Origin: Deferribacteres bacterium
GTDB taxonomy: Bacteria > Zhuqueibacterota > Zhuqueibacteria > Zhuqueibacterales > Geothermadaptataceae
Direction: 5' to 3'
NCBI GenBank assembly: GCA_020633655.1
Contig: JACKDF010000014.1
Span: 1 to 64,000, forward strand
Length of the DNA: 64,000 nt
Part shown: positions 1 through 8,231 of the stretch, one piece after another
How positions within the stretch are numbered: the stretch's first letter is position 1
Layout of the letters: every line of letters begins with the position of its first letter
Notes under the pieces: model-generated
Database searches by the model: none
Told to the model about the DNA's origin: nothing
Seen by the model: the letters and a program-made list of their open reading frames with translations, nothing else
Program-made: the position numbers and the translations under genes

Positions 1-102
1 GCTGCCATATCTCGTCGCGAAAGGGATATTTTTTTAGGAATGAAATCAGACTCGTCTTCGATGTGCCGGCTTTGAAGGAATTATAAGTTGGGGTTTTGAA
101 AA

Positions 103-2169
103 ATGATACAATCACTCTTTTTCATTTCTACTTTTTTCCTGTGTAGTTTCTCCTTTGCTCAGGAACCTACCGGTTTAAACATCCAAAGTACACTCATCGA
201 TAAAAAAGGGCTACCGGTAGAAGGTGTGCGGATTGAAGCCTTCATCGCAGGCAAAGCGACCGGCATTCGCGATACCACCGATGCAACTGGCTATTTTGAA
301 CTGTTCAATGTATCCCCTGCTGCAACTTCGGTTAAGAATTCGGCTATTTTGCAAAACTATGCCATCAATCCACCTGTTTATCTGCTGCAGGGTGGCATAC
401 GTTTCGATTTTGCGTTGCCTGTGAACAAACAGATCGAATTTTCTGTTTACACCATTCTCGGTCGCAGAATCTTGCACAGTACGACGCATTTGCTAGCGGG
501 ACAGCATGCCTGGACCTGGGATGGCTGTGATGCTTCCGGTCAGCGTGTTGCCCGTCAAATGGTCTTTGTCCGGGCGCGGCTCGGTGGCATGCACCAAAGT
601 TTTAAGGTTTTTGCAAACGGCTCAACGGGTGTGCAAAGTGGCTTTTCTGCTGGAACTGGTGCAATGCTGCATGCAGCTTTCAGCAACAAAAATACAAATA
701 CTGCCGAAACGATTACCGTTGAAATCCGCTTTGGTGCAGATACTACGGTGGTTGCTCCCGGCAACGCGACTGTGAGTGGTGCAGCCGGGAGTACCATTGC
801 GGATACAATAACCGCTGACCGACTTGCACGATTTGTGATTGCCGAAGCACGGCAGATTCGTGTCGCGCCACATGGCGGCAAAGCCACGTTCGGTTTCAAG
901 CTGGAGGATGATGAACCATTGGTTGCTGAAAATATCCTTTTCCAAAGTGAGCCCGGTGCTCTGTTGCAAAGCGACTCGGTTTCTTCTTTTGCAGACTATG
1001 TCTTTGTCGATGCATCTGGCGGCGATGCCGAAGCCGAAGGAACTGTTCAGCTCAGCTACAGAAACCCCGGTTCCGGTTTTGTTTCCGGTCCGGTTGCCGT
1101 TCAGGCGCTGGTGGATACTTCCTACCGGACAACCAGGCTGCAGGTTGTTGTCGCGGATACCTCCTTTGACAATGGACGGGTTGATTATTACGCTGCGCTT
1201 GTTTCTCATAAACCGGCCTATCAATATTCCTATTGGAACAAATTTTATGCAGCGACGCCAATAGGCTTTGTAACCGAAAATGGCTCTCCGCGATATTTCT
1301 CTATCCCCGTAACGGATACAACAAATGCCGATCCATACTGGGGCATACATCCCGACACGTTGGAAGTTATGAGCCCAGACAGTAGTTTTATTCCTGTAAA
1401 AATTCCACTGGTCAACAAGGGGAGCAAGCAAAGTGGAGAATTACTGATACCCGTCATGAATGCGGACGTTCCCTACGATGCAATCGCTGATTTGTTTGGA
1501 GGGACTAATGGACGAGCGTACTTCCCAGAGGGAAAACTGAAGACTGCTTTCGTAAACCTTGTAGGAGTGAAGAGAAATGGCGTACCCTACAACCAGATTG
1601 AGAGAGTAACTGAAGGAATCCGTCTAGCAAACAAAGAAACTGCAGGCTGTGTGGAATTGGAGCTCCCTCAAGAAAGATATAATATTTTTGATTATCCAAT
1701 TGACGTAACTGATTGGAATAGCGAAGTGGCATTTTCACGAGGTGTTGGAGAAGGCTTGTATTTTCCGGATTTCGATGCTGTCGTGTATATTTACAACTTC
1801 GATGATGCGTCAGGTGAAAATGGTGCTTTCGAAGACCCTGAAAGACCAGGATACACGCGCGTGATCAGAGCAGGAATAAGTGATGGTAACAACATGCCTT
1901 TCACAGTAACAAGCGAAGCGATACAGGCAATGTCTGGTAGGACAAGATATTCTCACCTCCCCGACTGGAATGAACCAGCAACGGCCCATGGCATCAATGG
2001 CCTTGGCATTGACGGCGTAACATCACGGGTCCTCTATGGGAAAGGGAACAAAGTCGAATGGAGCATGGAAGAACTCCTCTTCAGAATCCAGCACGATGCA
2101 ATTGGGCATAACGGTTGGATTCTGATCGGTGAACGCTTGATTATTCGTGCACGTTATAATTTAAATTAG
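103..2169 (+). CDS. Secreted protein with internal FlgD-like domain, unknown function
   Basis: A 688-residue exported protein of unknown function. Residues 1-19 form a typical signal peptide ending in FSFAQ. Residues about 24-75 resemble a carboxypeptidase-regulatory (transthyretin-like) beta domain, with DTTDATGYFELFNV as its signature. Residues about 85-170 look like a FlgD-like/sorting-type Ig fold (IRFDFALP, VYTILGRRI, WTWDGCDASGQRV, MVFVRARL). That domain normally closes a type IX-secreted protein, but here more than 500 further residues follow, so its role as a sorting signal is doubtful. I recognise no family in the C-terminal two thirds, which is rich in beta-type sequence. The start at 103 is chosen because the signal peptide begins there; a weak GGGG lies upstream. 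Coding status is confident, function is not. Confidence 0.8.
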   Translation: MIQSLFFISTFFLCSFSFAQEPTGLNIQSTLIDKKGLPVEGVRIEAFIAGKATGIRDTTDATGYFELFNVSPAATSVKNSAILQNYAINPPVYLLQGGIRFDFALPVNKQIEFSVYTILGRRILHSTTHLLAGQHAWTWDGCDASGQRVARQMVFVRARLGGMHQSFKVFANGSTGVQSGFSAGTGAMLHAAFSNKNTNTAETITVEIRFGADTTVVAPGNATVSGAAGSTIADTITADRLARFVIAEARQIRVAPHGGKATFGFKLEDDEPLVAENILFQSEPGALLQSDSVSSFADYVFVDASGGDAEAEGTVQLSYRNPGSGFVSGPVAVQALVDTSYRTTRLQVVVADTSFDNGRVDYYAALVSHKPAYQYSYWNKFYAATPIGFVTENGSPRYFSIPVTDTTNADPYWGIHPDTLEVMSPDSSFIPVKIPLVNKGSKQSGELLIPVMNADVPYDAIADLFGGTNGRAYFPEGKLKTAFVNLVGVKRNGVPYNQIERVTEGIRLANKETAGCVELELPQERYNIFDYPIDVTDWNSEVAFSRGVGEGLYFPDFDAVVYIYNFDDASGENGAFEDPERPGYTRVIRAGISDGNNMPFTVTSEAIQAMSGRTRYSHLPDWNEPATAHGINGLGIDGVTSRVLYGKGNKVEWSMEELLFRIQHDAIGHNGWILIGERLIIRARYNLN

Positions 2170-2187
2170 TTCTTAATCGAGTTTAAG

Positions 2188-2220
2188 AAGTGCCAGGCAC
2201 TTTCAATCTGGCTGGCACTT
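2188..2220 (+). terminator. Hairpin downstream of the first CDS
   Basis: Inverted repeat AAGTGCCAG / CTGGCACTT (2188-2196 and 2212-2220) located 19 bases after the stop of the preceding gene. There is no clear T-run behind it, so it may be a transcript-stabilising or weak termination hairpin. Confidence 0.4.
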
Positions 2221-2370
2221 CCTTAGGACGCGACTGAGCCTGCACATTGCCGTGTATCATTCTCGCCATGAACACGATTGCAATAAAAAGTACCTTGATT
2301 TCATAAACTGATTTTCTTACGTTTTAATAAAGACATCGCTCCATATATACTGCTTTTGGAGATTTTCATC

Positions 2371-2619
2371 ATGAAAAAAATAGAATACATTGCAGAAGTT
2401 TTACCTGACCTGCATCTGTCACTTCCTGAAGATATCATTCAATTACTCAATTTGACGGCCCATTCAAAATTGCGGGTGCAAATTCAGCCAGAGCATGGGT
2501 TAAAAAGGGATTTATCCTATTTCTGTGGAAAATGGCAGGGAAATGATGCACAGGATATTGTACAGGATATATATAACTCACGGAAGCGAAACAACAGGTC
2601 GGATAATTTCGAACTATGA
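2371..2619 (+). CDS. vapB: VapB-type antitoxin (AbrB-like)
   Basis: Small protein of 82 residues, predicted antitoxin that binds and neutralises the PIN toxin encoded next and autoregulates the pair. The N-terminal half (IAEVLPDLHLSLPEDIIQLL) has the beta-hairpin pattern of AbrB/MazE swapped-hairpin DNA-binding domains. The C-terminal tail (IVQDIYNSRKRNNR) resembles toxin-wrapping VapB tails. The ATG at 2371 is preferred over an upstream TTG at 2356 because GGAG at 2358-2361 sits 9 bases before it. The gene overlaps the toxin by four bases (ATGA), which implies translational coupling. The exact antitoxin family is inferred from context and fold pattern. Confidence 0.75.
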   Translation: MKKIEYIAEVLPDLHLSLPEDIIQLLNLTAHSKLRVQIQPEHGLKRDLSYFCGKWQGNDAQDIVQDIYNSRKRNNRSDNFEL

Positions 2620-3029
2620 ACGAAGAAACAAACTTTCTCCTGGATACTGATATCACAATTTACTGGTTGAATAACACCTATCCCAAGATCGATCAAAAAA
2701 TAAAATCAATTGGGGATTCCAGAATTTTCTTTTCATCCATATCTATTGCCGAATTATTCTATGGAGCATTTCATTCTTCCCAAACTGCAAGCAATCTGCG
2801 GTTGGTAAGTGAATTCATCAAGACCATTAATATTATCAACTTTGATGCAGATACTGGTAAAGAGTTTGGAAATATAAAAGCCCGCCTGAAAAAATCAGGT
2901 AAAATCATCAGTGATTCTGATTTATTCATTGCCGCCACAGCATTAATCAATGAATTGACGTTAGTAACCAACAATGAACGCCACTTCAAAAGAATTGATA
3001 ATTTAAAAATTGAGAATTGGACTAAATAA
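2616..3029 (+). CDS. vapC: VapC-type PIN-domain ribonuclease toxin
   Basis: A 137-residue PIN-domain protein, predicted Mg-dependent endoribonuclease toxin of a type II toxin-antitoxin pair. The expected acidic residues are visible: D10 in LLDTDI, E46 in IAELFYG and D102 in SDSDLFIAATAL. The fourth position, in LVTNNERHF, carries Asn/Glu instead of the more usual Asp. Length matches VapC proteins (about 130-140). It starts inside the stop of the upstream antitoxin. Family assignment is secure; the RNA target cannot be told from sequence. Confidence 0.88.
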   Translation: MNEETNFLLDTDITIYWLNNTYPKIDQKIKSIGDSRIFFSSISIAELFYGAFHSSQTASNLRLVSEFIKTINIINFDADTGKEFGNIKARLKKSGKIISDSDLFIAATALINELTLVTNNERHFKRIDNLKIENWTK

Positions 3030-3069
3030 CAAAGCGCTTCATACCTGGAGTCTTTTGGGAATGAAATTT

Positions 3070-4266
3070 CTAAAAATACACCCTTATCCTCGCAAAGCCT
3101 CCATACCCAAACTCGCCGAATTCCGTTTCCTTCTTGCCGACGGGTAAATATCCCACAAACATAATTTCCGTGTTGTCGTTGTAGCTGTAATCAAACCATG
3201 GGAAAAGCACAGCACTTTTGTCATTCAGATTGATAAGCGCAAAGTTGGACCAATTCCACAATTCGCTGATGGGATACCTTTGTCCGGCAAAAAGATAATC
3301 CTGCCCAAGATTTTCCCCTTCCGCGCTGAAAAGTCGCACCCAGTCCGCAAGGGTGTAGTCGTTTTTATCTGATTTTCCCAGTTCGTTGCGGTAATATTCC
3401 GAAGTCAAGTAAAGGCCATTTTCAAACGTGTAATCCGTACCAACGAGATACTGGCCGTAATTGTCGCTCATTTCCATTTTGTTGTATGCACCTTCGCCCC
3501 AGAAACCCAAACCGAAAAGTCCACCGGAGAAATCGCCGCCAACCAACTGCCGTTTTTCTTTAAAAGAATTGAAAAGCGGCAAGCCGAAAATTTGTGCATC
3601 AGCGAAAGAATCCTGGTCTTTCTCAACAAAACTCGCAGACATATCAAAGCCGAAAAAGTGCTGTTTCACTTTCACTGCTTTGGTGGAGTTCTCCCATTCC
3701 GCCTCCGGAGTGAAAATCGCGGTAACCAGACCTTCGGTTGCAAAAGGAAATTCCATTTTGAATGCATTGACACCAACCTTCTCATAAGTTGGGTCGAGGG
3801 TGTTTTTTGCATTAAAAATATCTGTGGGGTTCCACGTGTATCCCGTTCCCCATGGCAGTTGCTGCTTGCCGATGCGCACAGTGAGGTGTTTGGCGTATAG
3901 TGTCACATAAGCATTATCCAGGAAAATTTCGTCTGTGAACTGCAGGTTGAATTCGCTTATTAATTGGCTTGGAACTGCTGCCAGCGGTGCAGCGAGTTTT
4001 TCCGGCAGGAAGTCGAGTGCGCTGTAGCTTGTGGCTCCATGGTAGGTGCGGTAGATATAATCCGCATTAAAGCTGAGATTTTTACCAATATCTGCAGAAA
4101 GGTCGAGACGTAGTTTGTTATAATCCTGCAGCTTCATGCTGTCGCCGATTTTCTGCGGAAAAAACTGATTTTCGAAATAACCGGAGAATTTCAACTCCTG
4201 CGCGTCCCCCAATTGCGTACAACTCATTAATAAAATAGGGATTAGTAATAGCTGTTTTATTTTCAT
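3070..4266 (-). CDS. Outer-membrane beta-barrel protein
   Basis: A 398-residue predicted outer-membrane barrel. It opens with a signal peptide; LLMSC could be a lipobox, or cleavage may follow GDAQ. It continues with alternating amphipathic strands (e.g. KLRLDLSADIGKNLSFNADYIYR) and ends in an aromatic residue (FARIRVYF), as barrel proteins usually do. It is the last gene of a three-gene minus-strand set after a LolA-like protein and an MMPL/RND transporter, so it may form the outer-membrane part of an envelope export path. A 17-bp perfect hairpin lies between it and the LolA-like gene. The precise porin family is not recognised. Confidence 0.75.
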   Translation of the reverse strand: MKIKQLLLIPILLMSCTQLGDAQELKFSGYFENQFFPQKIGDSMKLQDYNKLRLDLSADIGKNLSFNADYIYRTYHGATSYSALDFLPEKLAAPLAAVPSQLISEFNLQFTDEIFLDNAYVTLYAKHLTVRIGKQQLPWGTGYTWNPTDIFNAKNTLDPTYEKVGVNAFKMEFPFATEGLVTAIFTPEAEWENSTKAVKVKQHFFGFDMSASFVEKDQDSFADAQIFGLPLFNSFKEKRQLVGGDFSGGLFGLGFWGEGAYNKMEMSDNYGQYLVGTDYTFENGLYLTSEYYRNELGKSDKNDYTLADWVRLFSAEGENLGQDYLFAGQRYPISELWNWSNFALINLNDKSAVLFPWFDYSYNDNTEIMFVGYLPVGKKETEFGEFGYGGFARIRVYF

Positions 4267-4300
4267 TTTTTCTTTAGTCCATAATCATCTAATCATCTCA

Positions 4301-4338
4301 ACCTGATGGCGCAGGGTGTATACCCTGCGCCATCAGGT
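4301..4338. repeat. Perfect 17-bp hairpin between two genes of one operon
   Basis: ACCTGATGGCGCAGGGT at 4301-4317 is followed by a 4-base loop and its exact reverse complement at 4322-4338. It is far more GC-rich than its flanks and has no T-run. It may be a REP-like element or an mRNA processing/stability hairpin that tunes expression of the distal barrel gene. Confidence 0.8.
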
Positions 4339-4389
4339 GTGGGTTTATCGAATTATTCATCCACTATAAAGCAATTTTGTTCTCGCTAA

Positions 4390-5139
4390 TTATCTTTTTT
4401 TCAAATTCCGTGTAGTGAAAATCTCATCAGGAATGTCAATATCAAATTGAATCTCAATCGTTTCCATCACTGTTTCTCCACCGTCTTGCAGGTTTTTCAT
4501 CGTCATATTCATCGCTGTCCAATGGCCGTCGATGTTGCGGATGTCGGACATGGTCAGACGTTTGAGAATATCATCCGCTTCATAATAGTCAATGCGCAAA
4601 GTGAGAAATTTTTCTTTATCAGCCCAGAGAATGAGTTTTTGATAACTTGGCCCGCTAGGTGTTGGTATAAGCTCAAATTGATAGCAATCACGGTCGCTGA
4701 CTTTTTCTTCACCCAACAATTTATAAGTGTAGTCTTTCTCGATTTCACCACTGGCCATGTCTTCATAGGAGAAGTCGCTACCCTGTACTTTTTGTTTACG
4801 TGCATGACTGGCAAGATGGCGCACACGGTCGGTTTTCGGGGTGTAAAACCAGATATCGTTTCCTTCATCGAGCATGAGAATTTTGTCGCCTTCGACACGC
4901 TTCGGGGCTGTGTAAAGCATGAGCTGCTTGTCGTTGCGGTCGCGTGACCAGTAATCCATTTCAAGCGTTCGCTTTTGGCCGCTGGAGGTGGTGATAATCT
5001 GTCGTGTACTACCTTTGCTTGAGGTGATGCGTTCGGTGTCATCTATTTTTTTAATGATTTCTTTCGGGGAGAGAGATTGAGCGTAAACAAGAGTGCTGCA
5101 AAGTACAAAAGCCACTATCGCAAATAGGAATGATTTCAT
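4390..5139 (-). CDS. LolA-like outer membrane lipoprotein-sorting protein
   Basis: A 249-residue periplasmic protein of the LolA-like family often encoded beside MMPL transporters. A signal peptide (MKSFLFAIVAFVLCSTLVYA) is followed by a beta-rich hydrophobic-ligand fold. Motifs include DKQLMLYTAPKRVEGDKILM, DIWFYTPKTDRVR and GSDFSYEDM. The start at 5139 is chosen over 5166 because a strong GGAAAGGA ribosome site precedes it and the signal peptide begins there. It lies between the MMPL transporter and the barrel protein and probably carries a lipid-like cargo across the periplasm. The function is inferred from family and context. Confidence 0.82.
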   Translation of the reverse strand: MKSFLFAIVAFVLCSTLVYAQSLSPKEIIKKIDDTERITSSKGSTRQIITTSSGQKRTLEMDYWSRDRNDKQLMLYTAPKRVEGDKILMLDEGNDIWFYTPKTDRVRHLASHARKQKVQGSDFSYEDMASGEIEKDYTYKLLGEEKVSDRDCYQFELIPTPSGPSYQKLILWADKEKFLTLRIDYYEADDILKRLTMSDIRNIDGHWTAMNMTMKNLQDGGETVMETIEIQFDIDIPDEIFTTRNLKKR

Positions 5140-5267
5140 TTTATTGTCCTTTCCAAATGGTCGCATTTTTCTTTTTCTGGTAAATTTTCGCTAGCGGGAA
5201 GCTGATGGAATTTGGGTTGTTTCGTCAGGATTGGTAGTAATATCAAATTCTGCAGCTTCTCTTGTTC

Positions 5268-7967
5268 TTATTTTTTGCTATTCCCTATTTTTTCCATCAA
5301 TCCTAATAGGGCCGGCATGATGATAACCGAAGTGAGAAAGCATGTGCCGACGCCGATGAAAAGCGCGATGCCAAGGCTGCCCAATCCCCTGTAAGTGGCG
5401 AAAACCAGAGAACCAAAAGCCAGCATCGTTGTGAGTGAGGTTAGGAATACAGCCTTGCCTGTACTCGAGAAAACCTCTCGAATATGGCCTTTTCCTTCAA
5501 TTTCATATCGGTGCAAAATGTGCACGCCATCGTCAATGCCGATTCCGATGATCAAAGGCAATCCCATGAGATTAACCATTGTTAATTGCAAGCCGACAAG
5601 CTGCATCGTTCCAATCATCCAAATCGCTCCTGTGAGGAGTGGGATCATTGCAAAGATAGCGGAGCGGAAATTTCGAAAATCGATCAGCAAGAGGAGAAAG
5701 ACGACAGCGACAGTTAAGCCGGCGGCTATGCGTCCGTCACGGGCAATAATATCAATGAGCACGTAAAATATTGGTGGCACGCCTGTTACACGCGGATCGA
5801 GTTTCTGCATGCGTTCAGTAAAACGCTTAAGAAATTCCAGGTTCCATACTTGCTCTTTGGGGTAGATTGTAACCAGAAACTTCTCGCCACTTTTACTAAC
5901 AAACCGGCTTTTAATATTCTGCGGTAAATCGTCCAGGGTGATGGGTGTGGTTGTGGCCATACCCAGAGCTAGTTCACGAAAATGTGGTGCAAAATACTTC
6001 TCAAAGGTGTTTAAACGCTCGATGGCTTGTGGTGGATTGACTTTTAATTTTTGTGCAAGCGTACTTAAAAGCGATGATGAATTATCTGCCTCAGGATCAC
6101 CAACAATTTCTTTGCATTTTTTATCGACTCTATCCTGTCCACCCAAAAATGCCAGTTGTGCCAACTCGACAATGTTATCTTCCAACCGGTTAAGTTCATC
6201 GAGGTAATTGTCAAATCCGGTTTTGTTTAAGGGCGTAATTCTGTTGTTGTCCTGGAGTGATTTTTTGATCTCCTGAATGATTGGAAGTCGTTTCTTCTGC
6301 TCCTCCTGCGACGGTAGATATTGCGAAATACTTGTGACCATTCCAATCATTTTCAAGTCATTTGCTGCATCTGTTAATTTTCGTGCTTCTTCCACGGAGG
6401 ATGCTGTGACGATGGCGAAATCTGGTGTGACATTGAATTCTTTTTCCATCGCGTGCTGCAATTTTATGGACGTGAGGCCGACTGGTTCCATATTCAGATA
6501 ATTATAATCAAAGGTAATGTGCATCGCAGAATAAAAGAGGGCAATGGTAATTAAAGTAAGGAAGATAAGTACAAGCACCGGACGATGAGAAATGGCATTC
6601 CCAACGGTGCCCAGAAATTTGAATTGCGGTGCTGGTGGTAAGGTTTTTCCGCCGCGAAATTTATCCAATAATTTATCCCGATAAACCAGCATGGCAGGAA
6701 GAATGGTGATTGTCGCAAGCATGCAAAAGATGACACCACTTCCTGCAACAAGACCGAATTCTGACATGCCGGCGCTTTCCGAAATCATCAAAGTGAGAAA
6801 GGCGGCAGCTGTTGTTAAGGCACCTGTGATGATACCATTGCCTGATTTAAGTAAGGCCATTTCCAACGCCTCGCCGACATTATTCCCTTGTGTGCGCTTC
6901 TCCGAATAAACCGAAATGAGGTGAATCGAAAAATCCACGCCCAGCCCGATGAGAATGACGGAAAACATGGAGGTCATAATATTCAGGCTGCCGACTGTGA
7001 GCGCAGCAAATCCAGCAGTCCAGATGATGCCGATTGTCAGGCTTATGCCTGCAAGTAACGGTGCGACCCACATGCGAAAGGAGATGATAAACAAGGCGAG
7101 GATGAGCACAAGTGCAACCAACGAGGTTATATACATGTCTTCACTGGCGGCAACTGTTTCATCGCGCGAGAGCGCAAACATGCCGGTTGTTCCTGCAAAC
7201 ATTCCTGGATATTTAGCGGCTTCGATTGCGATAAGTGAGTCTACATTGTTTTCAACTTCTATTACTCTGTCAATTTCGTTGATTGTAAAAGTGGGTTGGG
7301 CGAACAGCAGCAGCATTTTTTTATCACCGGAGATGAAATATTGATCCCCGATGAGGATACGTTCTGCTGCCATTCGTGCGGTGTCAGAGGTCGAATTTGA
7401 ATCCGACTCGGTGTAACTTTCAAGAGTTTGTAACCAAAATTTGATACCATCTAAAAATAACACAGCGTTATTTTCTTTTTCACTTGTGGATATACTTTCG
7501 TCATCCTGAACCCATGTTTTTTCAAAGTTGTCATTCAGATGCTTTAACCATGGTAAAAGACTAAGATCCTTAAATAAATCACGACTGTTTTTCAGGTCTT
7601 TCTCTTTTTGCAGTTTGAAGCCATGTGTGAGAATGAAATCGCGTTCGAGTTTGTAGTCAACGCGATTAATAAATTTATCCAAAGCTGCCACTTTGACGGC
7701 AATATTGTCGGCGAAGTTTTTCAAATCCTGTTCATTGCCCTGGGCGGCAATAATAATCATAGAAGCCGTGTCGTAATCATCAATGACCTGATTGAACTCT
7801 TTGACCATTGGGTGGTTTTGCGGCATTAAATTTTTAAAGTGCATCGTCAATTGTAATTTGCTTGCGAAACCGGAGGCGATTACTGTGATGAGGAGGGCGA
7901 TGAGAAGCATGAAACCAGCACGTTTTTCCGCAGTTCGGGCAATCATTTTGAGTAAGTTTTCGCGCAT
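5268..7967 (-). CDS. MMPL/RND-family transporter
   Basis: An 899-residue inner-membrane transporter of the RND superfamily, MMPL/HpnN-like branch, which exports lipids or other hydrophobic molecules using the proton gradient. It shows the duplicated RND plan. TM1 lies near residues 18-36, then a large periplasmic loop to about 280, then a membrane block with the sterol-sensing-like signature GLGVDFSIH to about 430. A second TM, a second loop and a second block with GIGIDDGVHIL complete it. GGAAGGAG lies close to the ATG. It is the first gene of the triad with the LolA-like and barrel proteins, and a TetR-type operator lies 43-56 bases upstream of the start. Substrate unknown. Confidence 0.9.
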   Translation of the reverse strand: MRENLLKMIARTAEKRAGFMLLIALLITVIASGFASKLQLTMHFKNLMPQNHPMVKEFNQVIDDYDTASMIIIAAQGNEQDLKNFADNIAVKVAALDKFINRVDYKLERDFILTHGFKLQKEKDLKNSRDLFKDLSLLPWLKHLNDNFEKTWVQDDESISTSEKENNAVLFLDGIKFWLQTLESYTESDSNSTSDTARMAAERILIGDQYFISGDKKMLLLFAQPTFTINEIDRVIEVENNVDSLIAIEAAKYPGMFAGTTGMFALSRDETVAASEDMYITSLVALVLILALFIISFRMWVAPLLAGISLTIGIIWTAGFAALTVGSLNIMTSMFSVILIGLGVDFSIHLISVYSEKRTQGNNVGEALEMALLKSGNGIITGALTTAAAFLTLMISESAGMSEFGLVAGSGVIFCMLATITILPAMLVYRDKLLDKFRGGKTLPPAPQFKFLGTVGNAISHRPVLVLIFLTLITIALFYSAMHITFDYNYLNMEPVGLTSIKLQHAMEKEFNVTPDFAIVTASSVEEARKLTDAANDLKMIGMVTSISQYLPSQEEQKKRLPIIQEIKKSLQDNNRITPLNKTGFDNYLDELNRLEDNIVELAQLAFLGGQDRVDKKCKEIVGDPEADNSSSLLSTLAQKLKVNPPQAIERLNTFEKYFAPHFRELALGMATTTPITLDDLPQNIKSRFVSKSGEKFLVTIYPKEQVWNLEFLKRFTERMQKLDPRVTGVPPIFYVLIDIIARDGRIAAGLTVAVVFLLLLIDFRNFRSAIFAMIPLLTGAIWMIGTMQLVGLQLTMVNLMGLPLIIGIGIDDGVHILHRYEIEGKGHIREVFSSTGKAVFLTSLTTMLAFGSLVFATYRGLGSLGIALFIGVGTCFLTSVIIMPALLGLMEKIGNSKK

Positions 7968-8009
7968 TAGAGAACTCCTTCCGGGCGATCAATTACAGAT
8001 ATTATTTTT

Positions 8010-8023
8010 ACCGACTGTTCGGT
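8010..8023. promoter_or_regulatory. TetR-type operator palindrome upstream of the MMPL operon
   Basis: ACCGACTGTTCGGT is a dyad with arms ACCGA/TCGGT and is typical in form of TetR-family operators. It lies 43-56 bases before the MMPL start, just downstream of a plausible minus-strand promoter in which TTGAAA and TAATTT are separated by about 16 bases. Repression near the transcription start is inferred. No TetR gene is adjacent; the nearest one in the window is at 22109. Confidence 0.55.
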
Positions 8024-8098
8024 CATGCGTAAAATTAAACTATTTGTTTCAATTTTCAAGTTATTTTTAAGTGGTGAGTAGTGCCATGGATAAAATAT

Positions 8099-8219
8099 AA
8101 AAAGCCGTATTTTTTTGTTTGTTTAATTCATAATCACCAAATATTGGACAGGGGATATCCCCTGTCCCTTGGTAATTCACTGCAATGCATGAATAAAATT
8201 GGGTTAATAACGGCTTTTT
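8099..8219 (-). terminator. Terminator-like stem interrupted by a palindrome
   Basis: AAAAAGCCGT (8099-8108) and ACGGCTTTTT (8210-8219) form a stem that, read on the minus strand after the CoA-transferase stop at 8232, ends in a T-rich tract. The 101-base loop carries a perfect 22-bp palindrome, GGACAGGGGATATCCCCTGTCC written as two arms at 8146-8156 and 8157-8167. This looks like a terminator with an inserted palindromic element. Confidence 0.5.
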
Positions 8220-8231
8220 AAAATGGTACGC

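Noticed and set aside
3..86. Open frame ending at 86 that could be the 3' end of an upstream gene (ending FDVPALKEL)
   Set aside because: Too short to identify, and another frame is also open to 75; left unannotated.
622..1431. 269-codon minus-strand open frame
   Set aside because: Lies entirely opposite the secreted-protein gene and has a biased shadow composition (many Cys/Arg/Asn).
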